From Pachyseris speciosa (taxonomy: Eukaryota; Cnidaria; Anthozoa; Scleractinia; Pachyseridae): a stretch of 64,000 nucleotides of DNA. Where the stretch lies: the NCBI GenBank assembly GCA_016490735.1, contig JAEMWC010000272.1, positions 397,501 through 461,500 of the forward strand, read 5' to 3'. Positions within the stretch are counted from its first letter, which is position 1. Each line of letters opens with the position of its first letter. Shown piece by piece: positions 30,741 to 43,555 of this stretch. The translations under genes were made by a program, and so were the position numbers. The notes under the pieces were generated by a model. It was not told the DNA's origin. It was given only the letters and a program-made list of their open reading frames with translations, and ran no database searches.

Positions 30741-32262
30741 TCAGTGTTCTTCTAAGTATCCGCCAAACCACCACTGGGTTGTAGTGTAGTCAGATTGGGA
30801 ACAACGGAATTCAGAGCTCAGTGTATCTCCATAGTAACCGAAGTAGTCAACTGATGACTCTTCTGAGGGATTAAAATCACAGCCAGAATAACCGCTGAAG
30901 ATATGAAGAAAGTAGGTGCCAGAGGATTGCCAAAATCCAACTGTAGTGCCACTTCCACTAACATTTCCAAGAATGTTTACATACTCTACAGGTTTGCAAG
31001 TTGGTAAACCAACAAAAGTTATGATGTCGAAGTCGTTGAATTTTCCCCTGAGGTAATCTCGGTAATCGATTGTTGTCGTGTATTGTTGGACGTTGCAGGT
31101 TGCTCGCCAGTGGGTGGAATGTTCCTTGATGCTATTCATTCGATCCAAAGTCTGCCGGTAGATCTGCCAGTTTGGACTGTCCGCGTTGATGGGTGCATCG
31201 TCATAAAATGCCTTGTCTCTAAAATAAGGCAATTCCCGGCTGTATTCTGCAGTCAACCAGGACATGACTAGAGTCCAAGCTGAGCCCGGCTCGATTGAGA
31301 GGTCACAAAACGCCGTGTAAAGCTGGTCGTGGTCGTCGTAAAGCAGGTAAAAGCCGTTTTCAAGGATGCCTCGCTTAAGGTAGTCCAAACAAGATCGGGG
31401 AATGTATCCTTTTATTGTCGAGTTTGTGCTGTTAAGAGCCTGAAATTAAGAAATGACACGATAATGGTGAAAACAAACAGGATCCAAAATTACGTGTATG
31501 GACCGTCACACGATCGCATGTTTACAGTTTGAAGAACAAAAGAAAAATACACTACACAGGGGCACCCAACGACAAGAATCGGTGGTTATCTGTTCGGTGG
31601 AGGGTAGTTCGCCTTAGGCTTTCGGCGTCGATTAAAGAGTGCACTCAGATTTTCGTAACTGAAACGTGGCCTAAAGAATTCGCAATGGGGAAATCATAGC
31701 CTTTGAGGTTTTCGGAAAAGTCATATTTGCTGTTTGCTAGCATTTTAGGAAAGAAAACATTTCCCTGGAAAGCTCGTGGAAAGTTCATTTCAGCTAGCAT
31801 TTTCTCAAAGGAAGAAAATTTCAATTTGTTCCCTAAAATGTTCGGGCAAAGAAAATTTCAGCTAAGGAATCCGTACAGATCAAATTCTTCTAGCTAACGA
31901 AAACATCACTTTAAACAGCCGCTTCAAAGACCATAAGGTACTTAAAAATGCCTTTCTACAGCTTTCGAGTGATTTGGTTCGTTCGGTGCCCCTGGTGACT
32001 TCTCTGCTCCCTGTATTTGGTCCTTCGGGGATATACATATATGCATGCAAGGACAGCCCGGATGTGCAGTCCCGATTACTTCTGCCCCTAAGATAGTCAG
32101 CAGTATCAGAGCTAGCAAAGTTTGGCTGCAAAAAGTGAGGGGTGAGTTTTCAAAGTCAGAAATGTGCGGTTTTAAATGCTTATTTAAACTCACCAGCTTT
32201 CCTTCGAAGGTAGGAGAAGCCTTGGCGAAAGCCACAAGCAACAGCAAAAGAAGGGATTTCAT
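30741..32262 (-). CDS. Secreted fibrinogen-like protein, copy A
   Basis: Two exons: 32262-32194 (signal peptide, 23 codons, donor GTGAGT) and 31439-30741 (acceptor TTTCAG, 232 codons plus TGA), both in phase 0; 255 residues. MKSLLLLLLVAFAKA is a clear signal peptide, with cleavage likely after AKA (residue 15). Two N-glycosylation sites (NSTNST, 26-31) precede the domain. C40 to V81 (SCLDYL...FCDL...PGSAWTLV) has the layout of the start of fibrinogen-related domains. The later part (STHWRATC, CKPVEYVNILG, TTVGFWQSSG, TTQWWFGG) is, from memory, shared with many secreted proteins of corals and sea anemones, some from skeletal matrix. Extracellular role, perhaps binding carbohydrate or matrix; the ligand is unknown. 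The single intron contains a 438-bp transposon. The upstream ATG choice is set by the signal peptide. Confidence 0.8.
31557..31994 (+). mobile_element. CAGGGGCACCC element in the intron of copy A
   Basis: Starts CAGGGGCACCCAACGACAAG and ends GTTCGGTGCCCCTG, the same family as the 447-bp elements at 46307 and 60301. No target duplication remains. It occurs at the same place in copy B (36872), so it inserted before the duplication. Confidence 0.85.
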
Positions 32263-34303
32263 CTTTGCTTGAAAATATTTCAAAGAGGTCAACACTACGC
32301 TTTCGATGGATTCGCAATCGCGAGAGAGTGCAGCTATCTGCGATAATGCCAACAGCTTTATCACACGATTTTCTGGTCAGGTGATGTTAGGTGTTATCAG
32401 CTGATATCACCTGACTTGAAGCTTATCAATCGTAATTGGACAATAGAAATCAGGAAAGGGAAGCTCCAACTGATCTGTCAGAGGCTGGAAGTGAATTCGA
32501 AAATCATCAGGTAGCCTTCAGATTGAAAACTGAACCAAGTTCGTTTTCTCATCAATGTGCGCCTATTTGTAGGACAGTTTTTTTAGTATGTTTCAGACAT
32601 GCTTTTATACGGGGATGCTGGGAGGATAGCTTGATTCTAAATTATGATCATTAGTGTGCCGATGACAGCATTTTTATTACCCTTAATAGGGTAGTCCTTT
32701 ATATAAGCTTTATTAGCTTTCATAGGTTTCCTTGCCTTATACAATGCATTGATAGCTTATACATAGCTGTTGATACATTGATATCTCTTAAATATATTTT
32801 GAAATGGCAAAAATTTAAAACAACCCAAACCGCTACGTTCTAAGAATATGTCATGTAGAGACTTCAACTGATCTCATAGGATTTGAATAAGATCATTTAA
32901 AATCAGTTGTGCCCTGCTTGTAACAAACAAACAAATTATCGCTAACACTCCTCTTCACTGGCGCTATTGAAGTTGTACGACATAGAACTGCCTTCAAATT
33001 CCAGCGTATGGTAGAAATCTCGAGCTCATAATCTACTTGTTAATTAGAGGACGCTTTGGACGAATGCACTGAAAACGAAACCATTTCCAGCCATTTCCAT
33101 CCACAGGGTTCCAGCGGTACCCCGGATTCGTTTATTGATCCTCATTTTTCAATAACACTTCAACTCGTGAAGGCATCGTGCACGCAATCATCTTACTATC
33201 TGTGACAAAACAATAGATATCTTAAGGAAAGCACGCACATTTCTAAGAAAACCATACCCTTGTGACCTCGCGGTGAAAGAAACCAAAAAGAAAAAAGAAA
33301 AAAAGCTGAGAATGGAGGTGGGATATTAAACTGACTGCAGCTGACTTTGAATTGGTCAACACCCAGTACGATGCTGAAAAGGAAATGAAATGTCTGAAGC
33401 TGGGGAATTGACAGGAACATAGCCTCTTCCAGACGTTCAGTTCGTTGGGGTGCAATGCGGAAAAAAAAATGGTGAGAAGAAGCGAAAGAACGCCTATGGG
33501 CAAACTTAACAGAAGGTCCCTTCGCCCTCTTACAGACCGCCTACTGGGACCGGTAACATGACCGCCAGCTTGTGGTTTTCAGTTGTCAAACTTCTCCTCG
33601 AAAGCTAATTTTTAGAGACTTTAAAAGATATCTTGCAATAGAAATGCGCCTAAATAAAGTATAAACACCACATGGCAAATCACAGAGGTGTCAAACGCTG
33701 CAAAGCGAAAGGTCAATATACCGAAAACAGAAAGACAAATGTATGGATGTCACGAACCGTATTTACATACAATCTCGCATTTTCTGGTTCTTTATGGCTT
33801 CTTCGTCAATACCTATTACCGTTCCTGCAACTCCGATTTTGCTCAACTGTTCCACTTGGTCTTTCCCCGGAAGAGGGTTGGGGGGGTGGGGGTCCATATG
33901 AAAGGGGCAAGGACGCTCGTCGTCTAGCGTAGGGGTGTAAATTTCTGATTTTGGTCTCACTTAGGGTGTTCTGGGCAAAATCCTTTATATTTAGCCTTGA
34001 AGGTCTCGTTTAGGATTGCACGCGAAGAAATAATAAGAATATATATTTAATATGTATATTCATTCGTTTTATTTACTCGATTCATTTGTCTGTGTCTTAA
34101 AGTGGTCTCTTTTAGGGGTCAAAAAAGCTTGCACCACGCCCAGATCGGTCTCCTTTAGGGGTTTAATTCAAAATTTCCGACGAGCATCCCCGCCCCTTTC
34201 ATATGCGAGTTCCCCCGGGGGGTCTTTCATTATGGTCTCGAGAGCTAGACAAACCACCATGATGGTGGATACGGCGCCAGCTTTTCCATTCATCAGAGAC
34301 ATC
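32263..34303. other. Non-coding part of the duplicated unit
   Basis: No gene recognised. About 33005-33045 is the end of a TTAA-type element. Bases 33860-34250 contain G/C runs and phrases such as CATATGAAAGGGG and GGTCTCCTTTAGGGGT that recur in the window as low-copy repeat fragments. Confidence 0.45.
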
Positions 34304-35279
34304 AAAAGTACGATTTATCTGGTGTCTATCTAAATCCACTTAAGATGGACCAATCCTGACTTTACAAGAGAAAAGAGCATTTTAAGATAAAGACTTTAGC
34401 ACCAAAGTGGCAAAGGTCGCTACATTTCTTGTGTAATTGCTCAAGCCTCGAAGTCCTCCTCCGCAACAAGAAGACAAAGCAGAATGATGGACAAAAACAA
34501 TGATTTCAGTGCCCCTGACCCTTCTACAAGCTGGGAAAGGTATATTTGATTGTTCTTATTGCTTTGTAATTTCTTACATTTAAGGAAAGAACAAACTGAC
34601 AAGCACGAGATAAATGGCGGGAACTGTAGTTTATTTTCTGTGATCATTTCAGCCACAGCCGCACTCCGTATGGCTTCGTTGGACAAACTTTTCCGCATTT
34701 CCGGAATTTCTAAAAACAAAAACAAAAAATCCACAAGAGAATCTCGCCATTTGATCAGCCAACACTGTGACAACATCCACGCGAGAACCCACAACGTGTG
34801 CGTGGATACGCGTAGATATCTGATGTTGTCAGGGTGGCGCAATTTGTTCTAATTTTTCTATTGTTTTATAATTTTATTAGTGCATATCATAATCATTTTT
34901 TGTTAATTTTAACAAGAACTTGTATTAGAGATGGTTTTAGGATTTTTAAGTAATGTTAAGGGTCTAAAAGTAGTTATATTTTCTTTAACATTGTAATGCG
35001 AAGCTGAAATGTTAAATTGAAATCTGCGCAATGAAAATTAATTGTTATTAATATTATTATTACTGTTTTTTATTTTGGATTTTATCTTTTTTCTTAGAAC
35101 GAAAATTTTGAGGATAGGGCGTTTTTTTATCCAGACTTTTTTTAATTGAACGTGGTAAGGAAAAAAGAAATGGTTTTTTGAGGTTTTTAAAATTATCTTA
35201 GGAAATAGTATGTATTTTTTAAATACACATTCGTAGCACACTTGTATTTTTAATGTCTTTTCATATATTTTTAAAGAAA

Positions 35280-35310
<31 letters not shown>

Positions 35311-36055
35311 TAAAAATAGCAAAATTGTCGCATATCATAGGTGCGCGCGGATACCAAGACTTACGGTCTCCGTCCCTGATTTTTGGCTCCCGCTACGATT
35401 TATCACTACACGTTTCAGAAGTATCTTTTGGTGTCGGGTCGGGAACATTAGTCATACGTCTAGAACTGACCATGATTTATTAATAAATGGTTGTTCAGAG
35501 GTTGCTGGGCTAGTTTTAAGCCCCTAAAGAGTAATATGTTCAAACTATATTCTTTCCAGCTAGTTGGGCTGATTAACAAAAATGAAAAAAAAAAACTCCT
35601 TTTTTTCTAGCGAAATCTGCAAGGCGGCCAAAAACATTATAGCTTTTGTGAGGTCATTGGTTTAAAATAGGTACGCCGTTTTGGAGGTTCTGTTTCAATT
35701 TGGCATGCCTTTACAATAAGAGCTATATTCTAACAGATCTACAAAAACTATAATACAGCAATTATTTGTCGATTTCTGATAATGGCCACTGACTTACTGG
35801 TTGATAACTAGTAGTCCTTTTTTCGCTTAGTCCGTCGAGCGTAACCGGAAACCTAGTCGCGAGCAAAAAATAGCCGCACGCAGGATTTCGCGCGGTCTTT
35901 TTTTTATGTTGTTTTCTTTCGCGTCACGCACGACGAACTAAGCAAACGAGGAAGTACTCAAAGTCTATCTTGTTATACACTGGGAGTCTTAAGTGATCTT
36001 TTACTTAGTCATGCCAGCGGCATGGCCTTGAAAACAGTTATTCTGCCACTCAAGT

Positions 36056-37577
36056 TCAGTGTTCTTCTAAGTATCCGCCAAACCACCACTGGGTTGTAGT
36101 GTAGTCAGATTGGGAACAACGGAATTCAGAGCTCAGTGTATCTCCATAGTAACCGAAGTAGTCAACTGATGACTCTTCTGAGGGATTAAAATCACAGCCA
36201 GAATAACCGCTGTAGATATGAAGAAAGTAGGTGCCAGAGGATTGCCAAAATCCAACTGTAGTGCCACTTCCACTAACATTTCCAAGAATGTTTACATACT
36301 CTACAGGTTTGCAAGTTGGTAAACCAACAAAAGTTATGATGTCGAAGTCGTTGAATTTTCCCCTGAGGTAATCTCGGTAATCGATTGTTGTCGTGTATTG
36401 TTGGACGTTGCAGGTTGCTCGCCAGTGGGTGGAATGTTCCTTGATGCTATTCATTCGATCCAAAGTCTGCCGGTAGATCTGCCAGTTTGGACTGTCCGCG
36501 TTGATGGGTGCATCGTCATAAAATGCCTTGTCTCTAAAATAAGGCAATTCCCGGCTGTATTCTACAGTCAACCAGGACATGACTAGAGTCCAAGCTGAGC
36601 CCGGCTCGATTGAGAGGTCACAAAACGCCGTGTAAAGCTGGTCGTGGTCGTCGTAAAGCAGGTAAAAGCCGTTTTCAAGGATGCCCCGCTTCAGGTAGTC
36701 CAAACAAGATCGGGGAATGTATCCTTTCATTGTCGAGTTTGTGCTGTTAAGAGCCTGAAATTAAGAAATGACACGATAATGGTGAAAACAAACAGGATCC
36801 AAAATTACGTGTATGGACCGTCACACGATCGCATGTTTACAGTTTGAAGAACAAAAGAAAAATACACTACACAGTGGCACCCAACGACAAGAATCGGTGG
36901 TTATCTGTTCGGTGGAGGGTAGTTCGCCTTAGGCTTTCGGCGTCGATTAAAGAGTGCACTCAGATTTTCGTAACTGAAACGTGGCCTAAAGAATTCGCAA
37001 TGGGGAAATCATAGCCTTTGAGGTTTTCGGAAAGGTCATATTTGTTGTTTGCTAGCATTTTAGGAAAGAAAACAGTTCCCTGGAAAGCTCGTGGAAAGTT
37101 CATTTCAGCTAGCATTTTCTCAAAGGAAGAAAATTTCAATTTGTTTCCTAAAATTTTCGGGCAAAGAAAATTTCAGCTAAGGAATCCGTACAGATCAAAT
37201 TCTTCTAGCTAACGAAAACATCACTTTAAACAGCCGCTTCAAACACCATAAGGTACTTAAAAATGCCTTTCTACAGCTTTCGAGTGATTTGGTTCGTTCG
37301 GTGCCCCTGGTGACTTCTCTGCTCCACGTATTTGGTCCTTCGGGGATATACATATATGCATGCAAGGACAGCCCGGATGTGCAGTCCCGATTACTTCTGC
37401 CCCTAAGATAGTCAGCAGTATCAGAGCTAGCAAAGTTTGGCTGCAAAAAGTGAGGGGTGAGTTTTCAAAGTCAGAAATGTGCGGTTTTAAATGCTTATTT
37501 AAACTCACCAGCTTTCCTTCGAAGGTAGGAGAAGCCTTGGCGAAAGCCACAAGCAACAGCAAAAGAAGGGATTTCAT
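36056..37577 (-). CDS. Secreted fibrinogen-like protein, copy B
   Basis: Same two-exon structure as copy A: 37577-37509 and 36754-36056, 255 residues, identical signal peptide, all six cysteines of the mature domain kept. The copies differ in only three residues of the second exon (I/M before KGYIP, A/V before EYSRE, F/Y before SGYSG). Both reading frames are intact, so both are probably expressed. With the dead copy at 23556 this makes a three-member tandem family on one strand. The intron contains the same 438-bp transposon (36872-37309). Function as for copy A: an extracellular protein with a fibrinogen-like beginning, ligand unknown. Confidence 0.8.
36872..37309 (+). mobile_element. CAGGGGCACCC element in the intron of copy B
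   Basis: Duplicate of the insertion at 31557-31994; its first bases have mutated to CAGTGGCACCC. Confidence 0.85.
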
Positions 37578-39261
37578 CTTTGCTTGAAAATATTTCAAAG
37601 AGGTCAACACTACGCTTTCGATGGATTCGCAATCGCGAGAGAGTGCAGCTATCTACGATAATGCCAACAGCTTTATCACACGATTTTCTGGTCAGGTGAT
37701 GTTAGGTGTTATCAGCTGATATCACCTGACTTGAAGCTTACCAATCGTAATTGGACAATAGAAATCAGGAAAGGGAAGCTCCAACTGATCTGTCAGAGGC
37801 TGGAAGTGAATTCGAAAATAAGGTAGCCTTCAGATTGAAAACTGAACCAAGTTCGTTTTCACATCAATGTGCGCCTATTTGTAGGACAGTTTTTTAGTAT
37901 GTTTCAGACATGCTTTTATACGGGGATGCTGGGAGGATAGCTTGATTCTAAATTATGATCATTAGTGTGCCGATGACAGCATTTTTATTATCCCTTAATA
38001 AGGTAGTCCTTTATATAAGCTTTATTAGCTTCCATAGGTTTCCTTGCCTTATACAATGCATTGATAGCTTATACATAGCTGTTGATACATTGATATTCTT
38101 AAATATATTTTGAAATGGCAAAAATTTAAAACAACCCAAACCGCTACGTTCTAAGAATATGTCATGTAGAGACTTCAACTGATCTCATAGGATTTGACTA
38201 AGATCATTTAAAATCAGTTGTGCCCTGCTTGTAACAAACAAACAAATTATCGCTAACACTCCTCTTCACTGGCGCTATTGAAGTTGTACGACATAGAACT
38301 GCCTTCAAATTCCAGCGTATGGTAGAAATCTCGAGCTCATAATCTACTTGTTAATTAGAGGACGCTTTGGACGAATGCACTGAAAACGCATCCATAGGGT
38401 TCCAGCAGTACCCCGGATTCGTTTATTGATCCTCATTTTCCAATAACACTTCAACTCGTGAAGGCATCGTGCACGCAATTGTCTTACTATCTGTGACAAA
38501 ACAATAGATATCTTAAAGAACGCACGCACATTTCTAAGAAAACCATACCCTTGTGACCTCGCGGAAAGAAACCAAACAAAAAAAAAAAAGCTGAGTATGG
38601 AGGTGGGATATTAAACTGACTGCAGCTGACTTTGAATTGGTCAACACCCAGTACGATGCTGAAAAGGAAATGAAATGTCTGAAGCTGAGGAATTGACAGG
38701 AACATAGCCTCTTCCAGGCGTTCAGTTAGTTGGCACGCAGTGCGAAAAAAAAAAAAAAAACGCGCGGTGAGAGGAAGCTAAAGAACGCCTGAGGACAAAC
38801 TTAACAAAAGGTCCCTCCGCCCACTTATAGACCGCCTTCAGGGACCGGTAACATGACCGCCGGCTTGGGGTTTTCAGTTGTCAAACTTCTCCTCGAAAGC
38901 CAATTTTGCAATAGAAATGAGCCTAAACAAAGTACAAACACCGCATGGCACAGAGAAGTCAAACTCTGCAAAGCGAAAGGTCAATATACCGAAAACAGAA
39001 AGGCAAATGTATGGATGTCACGAACCGTATTTACACACAATCTCGCACTTTCTGGTTCTTTACGGCTTCTTCGTCAATACCTATTACCGTTGCTGAAACT
39101 CCGATTTTGTTCCACTGTTCAACCTGGTCTTTCCCCGGAAGGGGGAGGGGACTTCCATATGAAAGGGGCGGGGATGGTCGCTGTCCAGCTTAGGGGTGTA
39201 AAAATCTGATTTTGGTCTCCTTAGGGTGTTCTGGGCAAAATTCCTTTATATTTAGCCGTGA

Positions 39262-41073
39262 AGGAGGCTTGGGGGACGGGGGGGGGGGGGGGGGGGGAGG
39301 GGATTGGTGAAGTTTGAGACATGGACGGGAAGACTCACTCATAATCAGGCCTTCTTCCTAATTGATTTCATCACTTTTTCACTTTACTAGAGGAGGGAAG
39401 AGAGAAAACTCCGATACACACTAAGGATGCTATCCTTATTTCACATACGATTGGTCCCATGCATCAGTCTTCGATCAACTTCCGTTTCCGTGAAAAAGCC
39501 GAGAAAGTCATGCACGACATGAAAACGCTATCAGGAAAATGCACATTTAATTTCGTTTACCCACAATGTGAAAAGCTATAAAATAGAAGTACAGCAAGCT
39601 TAAGATTCTCAGACCTCAAAAGTAAAACGCACCCCCCGCTATGCCGTTGGAGGAACTGTTCGTTTGATAATTGACGTGCGCAAGGGGGAAGTGGAGGGTG
39701 GCGTTTGAAGAAGGCGAAGAATGAAGAACTTCGAAGGCGAGGGCGAGTTACTTCAAAAATGAGGGCGCCTGACAATCTGTTGTAAATTCAGACAATGCTC
39801 AATTCACCATTGGTTTTATCACATTGGTAAAAAAGGCACTTTTTCACTTTGACGTGAAGTACAACCCTTTTTCTCTATCTTTTCTCCCGAAATGCAAGGG
39901 GAAGGAATCGAACAAAAAATAATATTAGAAGGCTGAACTTCTTAATCCACTCCCCAGCCCCCTCCCTCTGCGAAGCGTAGGCCGCCGACCACTTGGCGGA
40001 ACCCGCCTCTCTTCATGACCACCTGATTATTCAAGTTTTTTTGATTATTTCCTCCACAGATGCTGCTGCTATTTCAGCTCCTTCTTTCTGCTGCCCCTGT
40101 TCTCCTTATCCTCAGTTTCGAGTCCCCACTGTTTAAAGCATGATGCAAGACTTTTTTAAATTAATATTTCAATTTTACAGGCATGTCAATGAGCCCTTCG
40201 AATTCAACTACGAAGAAGCTGTCACTCATCATGTGCTACTGAGAGGGACAATCGTCTCTGACACCGTAAAACTTTGACTAGGTGCGGTATGTGACGGTAC
40301 CGCCGCCGGGGCCGTGTGAGCGAAGGGTGTCTGGGAAGCGTAATTCGAGGCCTGGTGCCGAATCGGTTGCCTGAGACCAATCCCGGGCTTTCCATGTTGC
40401 GCTTCGTCGGGCTCATTCCAAGCAAGTAACGGAGCTGTTCGACGCTGCGACGGAGGCGCCGAAGCTGCCCGAAAATGTCTTCGTCTTAGTTCGAGATTTG
40501 ACCTCACATGAATCGGTTCAGACTCGTTAAATCTGCATGACGTTCTTGAAGTAGAAGGGTAATCTGAACGATAAGTTGATGTCGGGTTCGGGCATTCGTT
40601 TCCTCTCCATGTTATGATGTCTCTGGTACTTTTCGCATGTTGTGTTTGGCCAGACTGAAGGTATTTCCGCTTGCCCATTCCCTGAAAAGCAACAAACTCG
40701 AAATTAGAGAAGCCTGGATACACGATGAAAATCTCGGAAAATCATACCTAATGGTTTCCGATCATACATCTCCTTGTCAAACTAAATAGATCAATAAAAG
40801 GCCACCACAATTAAGTAAGCCAGTTACGAGGAAAGGTCGTGAAAACTGAGAAAGCCAGCAAAAAAATGCGGTTTGTTCTCAACGCGTTCTTTTCGCAACT
40901 GCTTAAGTTATATATTTGCGTGCACACCTGCGATGGTCTTTCTTTTCTTCTACGGTTACATGGTTGCATTGTGAATTTACACAAAATAATAACAGTTTAG
41001 TACCATAAATTGGCAGTTTTACATGACGATGTCACAATGCTGCATGGCTATCGAAGGTTATCGTCTGGCCGTG
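39262..41073. repeat. 1.8-kb duplicated block, right copy
   Basis: Partner of 20985-22838. It starts with the GGAGGCTTGGGGG word and a long G run, and includes the last exon of the TEX36-like gene (40229-40681) and part of its intron 3. It also has a SINE-tail-like stretch at 40895-40955 (TTTTCGCAACTGCTTAAGTT). Confidence 0.8.
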
Positions 41074-43555
41074 AGGCCAATCACGATCCACTAACAAATT
41101 ACAGCGATTTTGCTCCAAACGCGAGCAAATCATGAAAGGCTATGAGGCCACGTGGCCTACAAAAGCCGCGTGTGCCACACTGCGGAAAATGGCTGAAACA
41201 GTAGTTGACGTTACGCAGGAGATCATGGGCTCCTGCGTTACGTTATCATGAAGACACGTTCGTTTCGCCTTGCGCCTCTACGTATTTTTCTATGCACTAT
41301 GTCGCAAGTTAATTGACTATACGCTGGTCACGTTTGCAGCAACTTGTCGCATAACGGCTACAAATAGAGCATAGTGAAGACACAAAAAGCAAGAAATCGC
41401 GTACAACTTATTGCTGCGTTGCCGAAATATTTGCGTACAGCAGAACTGATTCCTTTTTCGCAACGACTGTGACTACCTTGACAACCTTGCACCCGCCCCC
41501 CTCCAAAAAAATTAAGCGTTGTCTAGTTTTAAGTGCTTATTACAACTCGGCGACCTCCCCGCCGGCGCACAGCTGGGGGTAGGGGGTGGTACCTTCAGAT
41601 ATTAGTGATGGGCTGGAAGTCAGCTATTGATAAACTTTTCAGTGATTAAAAATTATTTGGTGCACTGTCTTTAACAGATATACAAGGAGTACGAAAAGTT
41701 GGTTTAATAGACTGACTGTCAAACTCACTCGGTTTTTAAAGTGTTTTCATTTCGCATTCTCTGGTAACTGGACTTTTTTGAGGGTCTAACAATTATTTGA
41801 CAATTAATATCACCAAGAGCCCATTCCCCCCCCCCCCACCCCCTCACCCCCAAGAGAACATTATAACATCATGAATGAAGACACCCTACCATTCCAAAAT
41901 AAGTTTCAAGATCTCCCATATCACTGTGAGAATTTCTGTTGTCATGCCTGGAGAAAAGATGTCTATTGGATCTTTCCTGTTTGATAAAGAAAAAAGAAGT
42001 TTAAATCAGAAAGCAAAGTGTTTAGTCATTATATCATGAGAACTTTTACGATTAATATACCATGCACATAATAAAAAACAAACCTCCCCCCACCAAGGAT
42101 AATTCATGAAGAAATTCTGAGAGAACAAGGTCTAAAAAAAGCAAAATCAGATTCCACTGCACCATCCTTGGCAAGTCTGAAATATATTGGTCACCAGCAC
42201 CTGGCCGGCCATGACACCTATAGTAGTACTTATCACATTGTACAGGTAGAATCTAGGCCTAAATGACCACAGGTGCTACCAAACAACTAGCCAAGGATAC
42301 TATTTCTAGAGGGGTGGGGATCTCAAACCAAAACAACTTTCTGAAGGGGAGAGGGCGGTATGATTTTTTCTTTACCGGCAGAAGTATTGATTTATTGACT
42401 TTGAACATGACAGCATTCAGTAAACCATGTAGTAGTTTCTCCTGTTGTGCTGAGTGAAAGAATTAGACCTCATATGATGCAGCACAAGCAACAACTTCTT
42501 GCTTGCCTCATTAAACTTTGGTACCAGGGTTAATTCATACTTGGTAATAAGATAATACCGTCAAACCCCTTTCAAAAGGGTATTATTGGGAACACATTTA
42601 ACAACGCCCTAGCTAGCAAGTACCTTATGGGTAAGCTGATAATTTTGTGCTCAATCCAAAAGTTTACATGTAGCTGGATGCATGCCTGAGGGAATGCATG
42701 ATTACACGAAGCATTCAGAGCAGTTTCGGATTTTGTTTCAGATTTCGAAGCATTCAGAGCAGTTTGCTGGTTATTTTATTTTAAATCTATTATTATTTTC
42801 CAGATTATTATCATTTTTTTGGGCATTGTATAATCTGCTCTAAAGAAGTTTGATCAACGTATGTATAATAATAAAACAGCTGTGCAATTCATTTTAAAAA
42901 TTGATAAAAGTTCCTAAACTAATAAATAAATTATAAGTTGAGATGACGCGGTTCACTAATTTCATAACAAATGATAACAAAATATTTTCTCGTTTTTGTT
43001 ACTGTGATCAAGATCGTGGAGACGAAAACTAATTTCCAGCCACCACTTTAAAGAATTATTTTCGACACAAGTTTGCTTGGATCGAAGTAGTCATTTTCCA
43101 GAAAGTTCTCAAAGCACCCCAAAGCGCTAACCTGTCGACTGGGCTATTTGCACAGCTACAGTTCTTTAGTCTACTCGTTTTACCTCTGTTTGTCTGATCA
43201 GGGAAAGTTTTTCGTTTCCTTTTATTTGGGAATCATATCGCTTTCCCTTTGTTGACTTTATTTACACTGATTAATTGCAAGCTGTAATGTTAGTATAAAC
43301 CCAATACCTACCGCTGCATAACTGAGAAATTTCTGTGGTGGACACGGCTTTGCTCTATGTCGGTAAGGAATGGTAAATTCTGAACGAGATTTGCTTCTAA
43401 AATGTCCATGGAAACCTGTAGGAAACTGAAGAATTTTTGGTATATTAGAAAATTAGATCATTTCGTTGACGATCGCCAGCTCGGACATCTGAATTACACA
43501 AACTTGACGCGTATAAACTTACCCAGGTGCCTCGAATATCATAAGCGCTAGCCAT
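40229..43555 (-). CDS. TEX36-like (testis-expressed protein 36) protein
   Basis: Four minus-strand exons, all phase 0: 43555-43523, 43425-43312, 41976-41890 and 40681-40229; 228 residues and TGA. MASAYDIRGTWFPTGFHGHF begins the protein. Residues 56-66 hold LFSRHDNRNSH, then GDLETYFGMGMGKRKYLQ, QHAKSTRDIITW and STYRSDYP. Vertebrate TEX36, recalled from memory, has the same series: RWFPHIG, FSVHDNRHS, CYLDSGLGRKK and QHVSRNFNLW. The cnidarian protein adds a basic, Ser/Pro-rich tail of about 110 residues. TEX36 is a small testis-enriched protein of unsettled role; the short STY/DY motif style recalls sperm axonemal microtubule-associated proteins (inference). The gene lies head to head with the IHO1-like gene. 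Alternative acceptors exist for exon 2; 43425 was chosen because it keeps phase and the WFP motif. Confidence 0.72.
41074..41889. other. Intron 3 of the TEX36-like gene
   Basis: Unique-looking sequence with two C-rich stretches (41495-41505 and 41825-41855). Nothing else recognised. Confidence 0.5.
41977..43311. other. Intron 2 of the TEX36-like gene
   Basis: AT-rich; GAAGCATTCAGAGCAGTTT is directly repeated near 42708 and 42748. No exon or element is recognised. Confidence 0.5.

Larger units (their letters stand above)
26285..34003. repeat. Segmental duplication, left unit
   Basis: The segments 26285-26693 and 29336-34003 are colinear with 34304-34714 and 34726-39264. The left unit carries an extra 2.6 kb (26694-29335) that is missing from the right unit. 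The extra part contains LINE and Penelope remnants. Identity over the gene part is very high (three residue differences in 232). Around microsatellites and in the last kilobase there are many small indels. Confidence 0.9.
34304..39264. repeat. Segmental duplication, right unit
   Basis: Colinear with 26285-34003 but without the 2.6 kb of LINE/Penelope-containing sequence. At the missing-segment junction (about 34714-34726) there is an A-rich AACAAAAACAAAAAAT stretch. The right end passes at 39262-39264 straight into the 1.8-kb block that also occurs at 20985. Confidence 0.9.
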
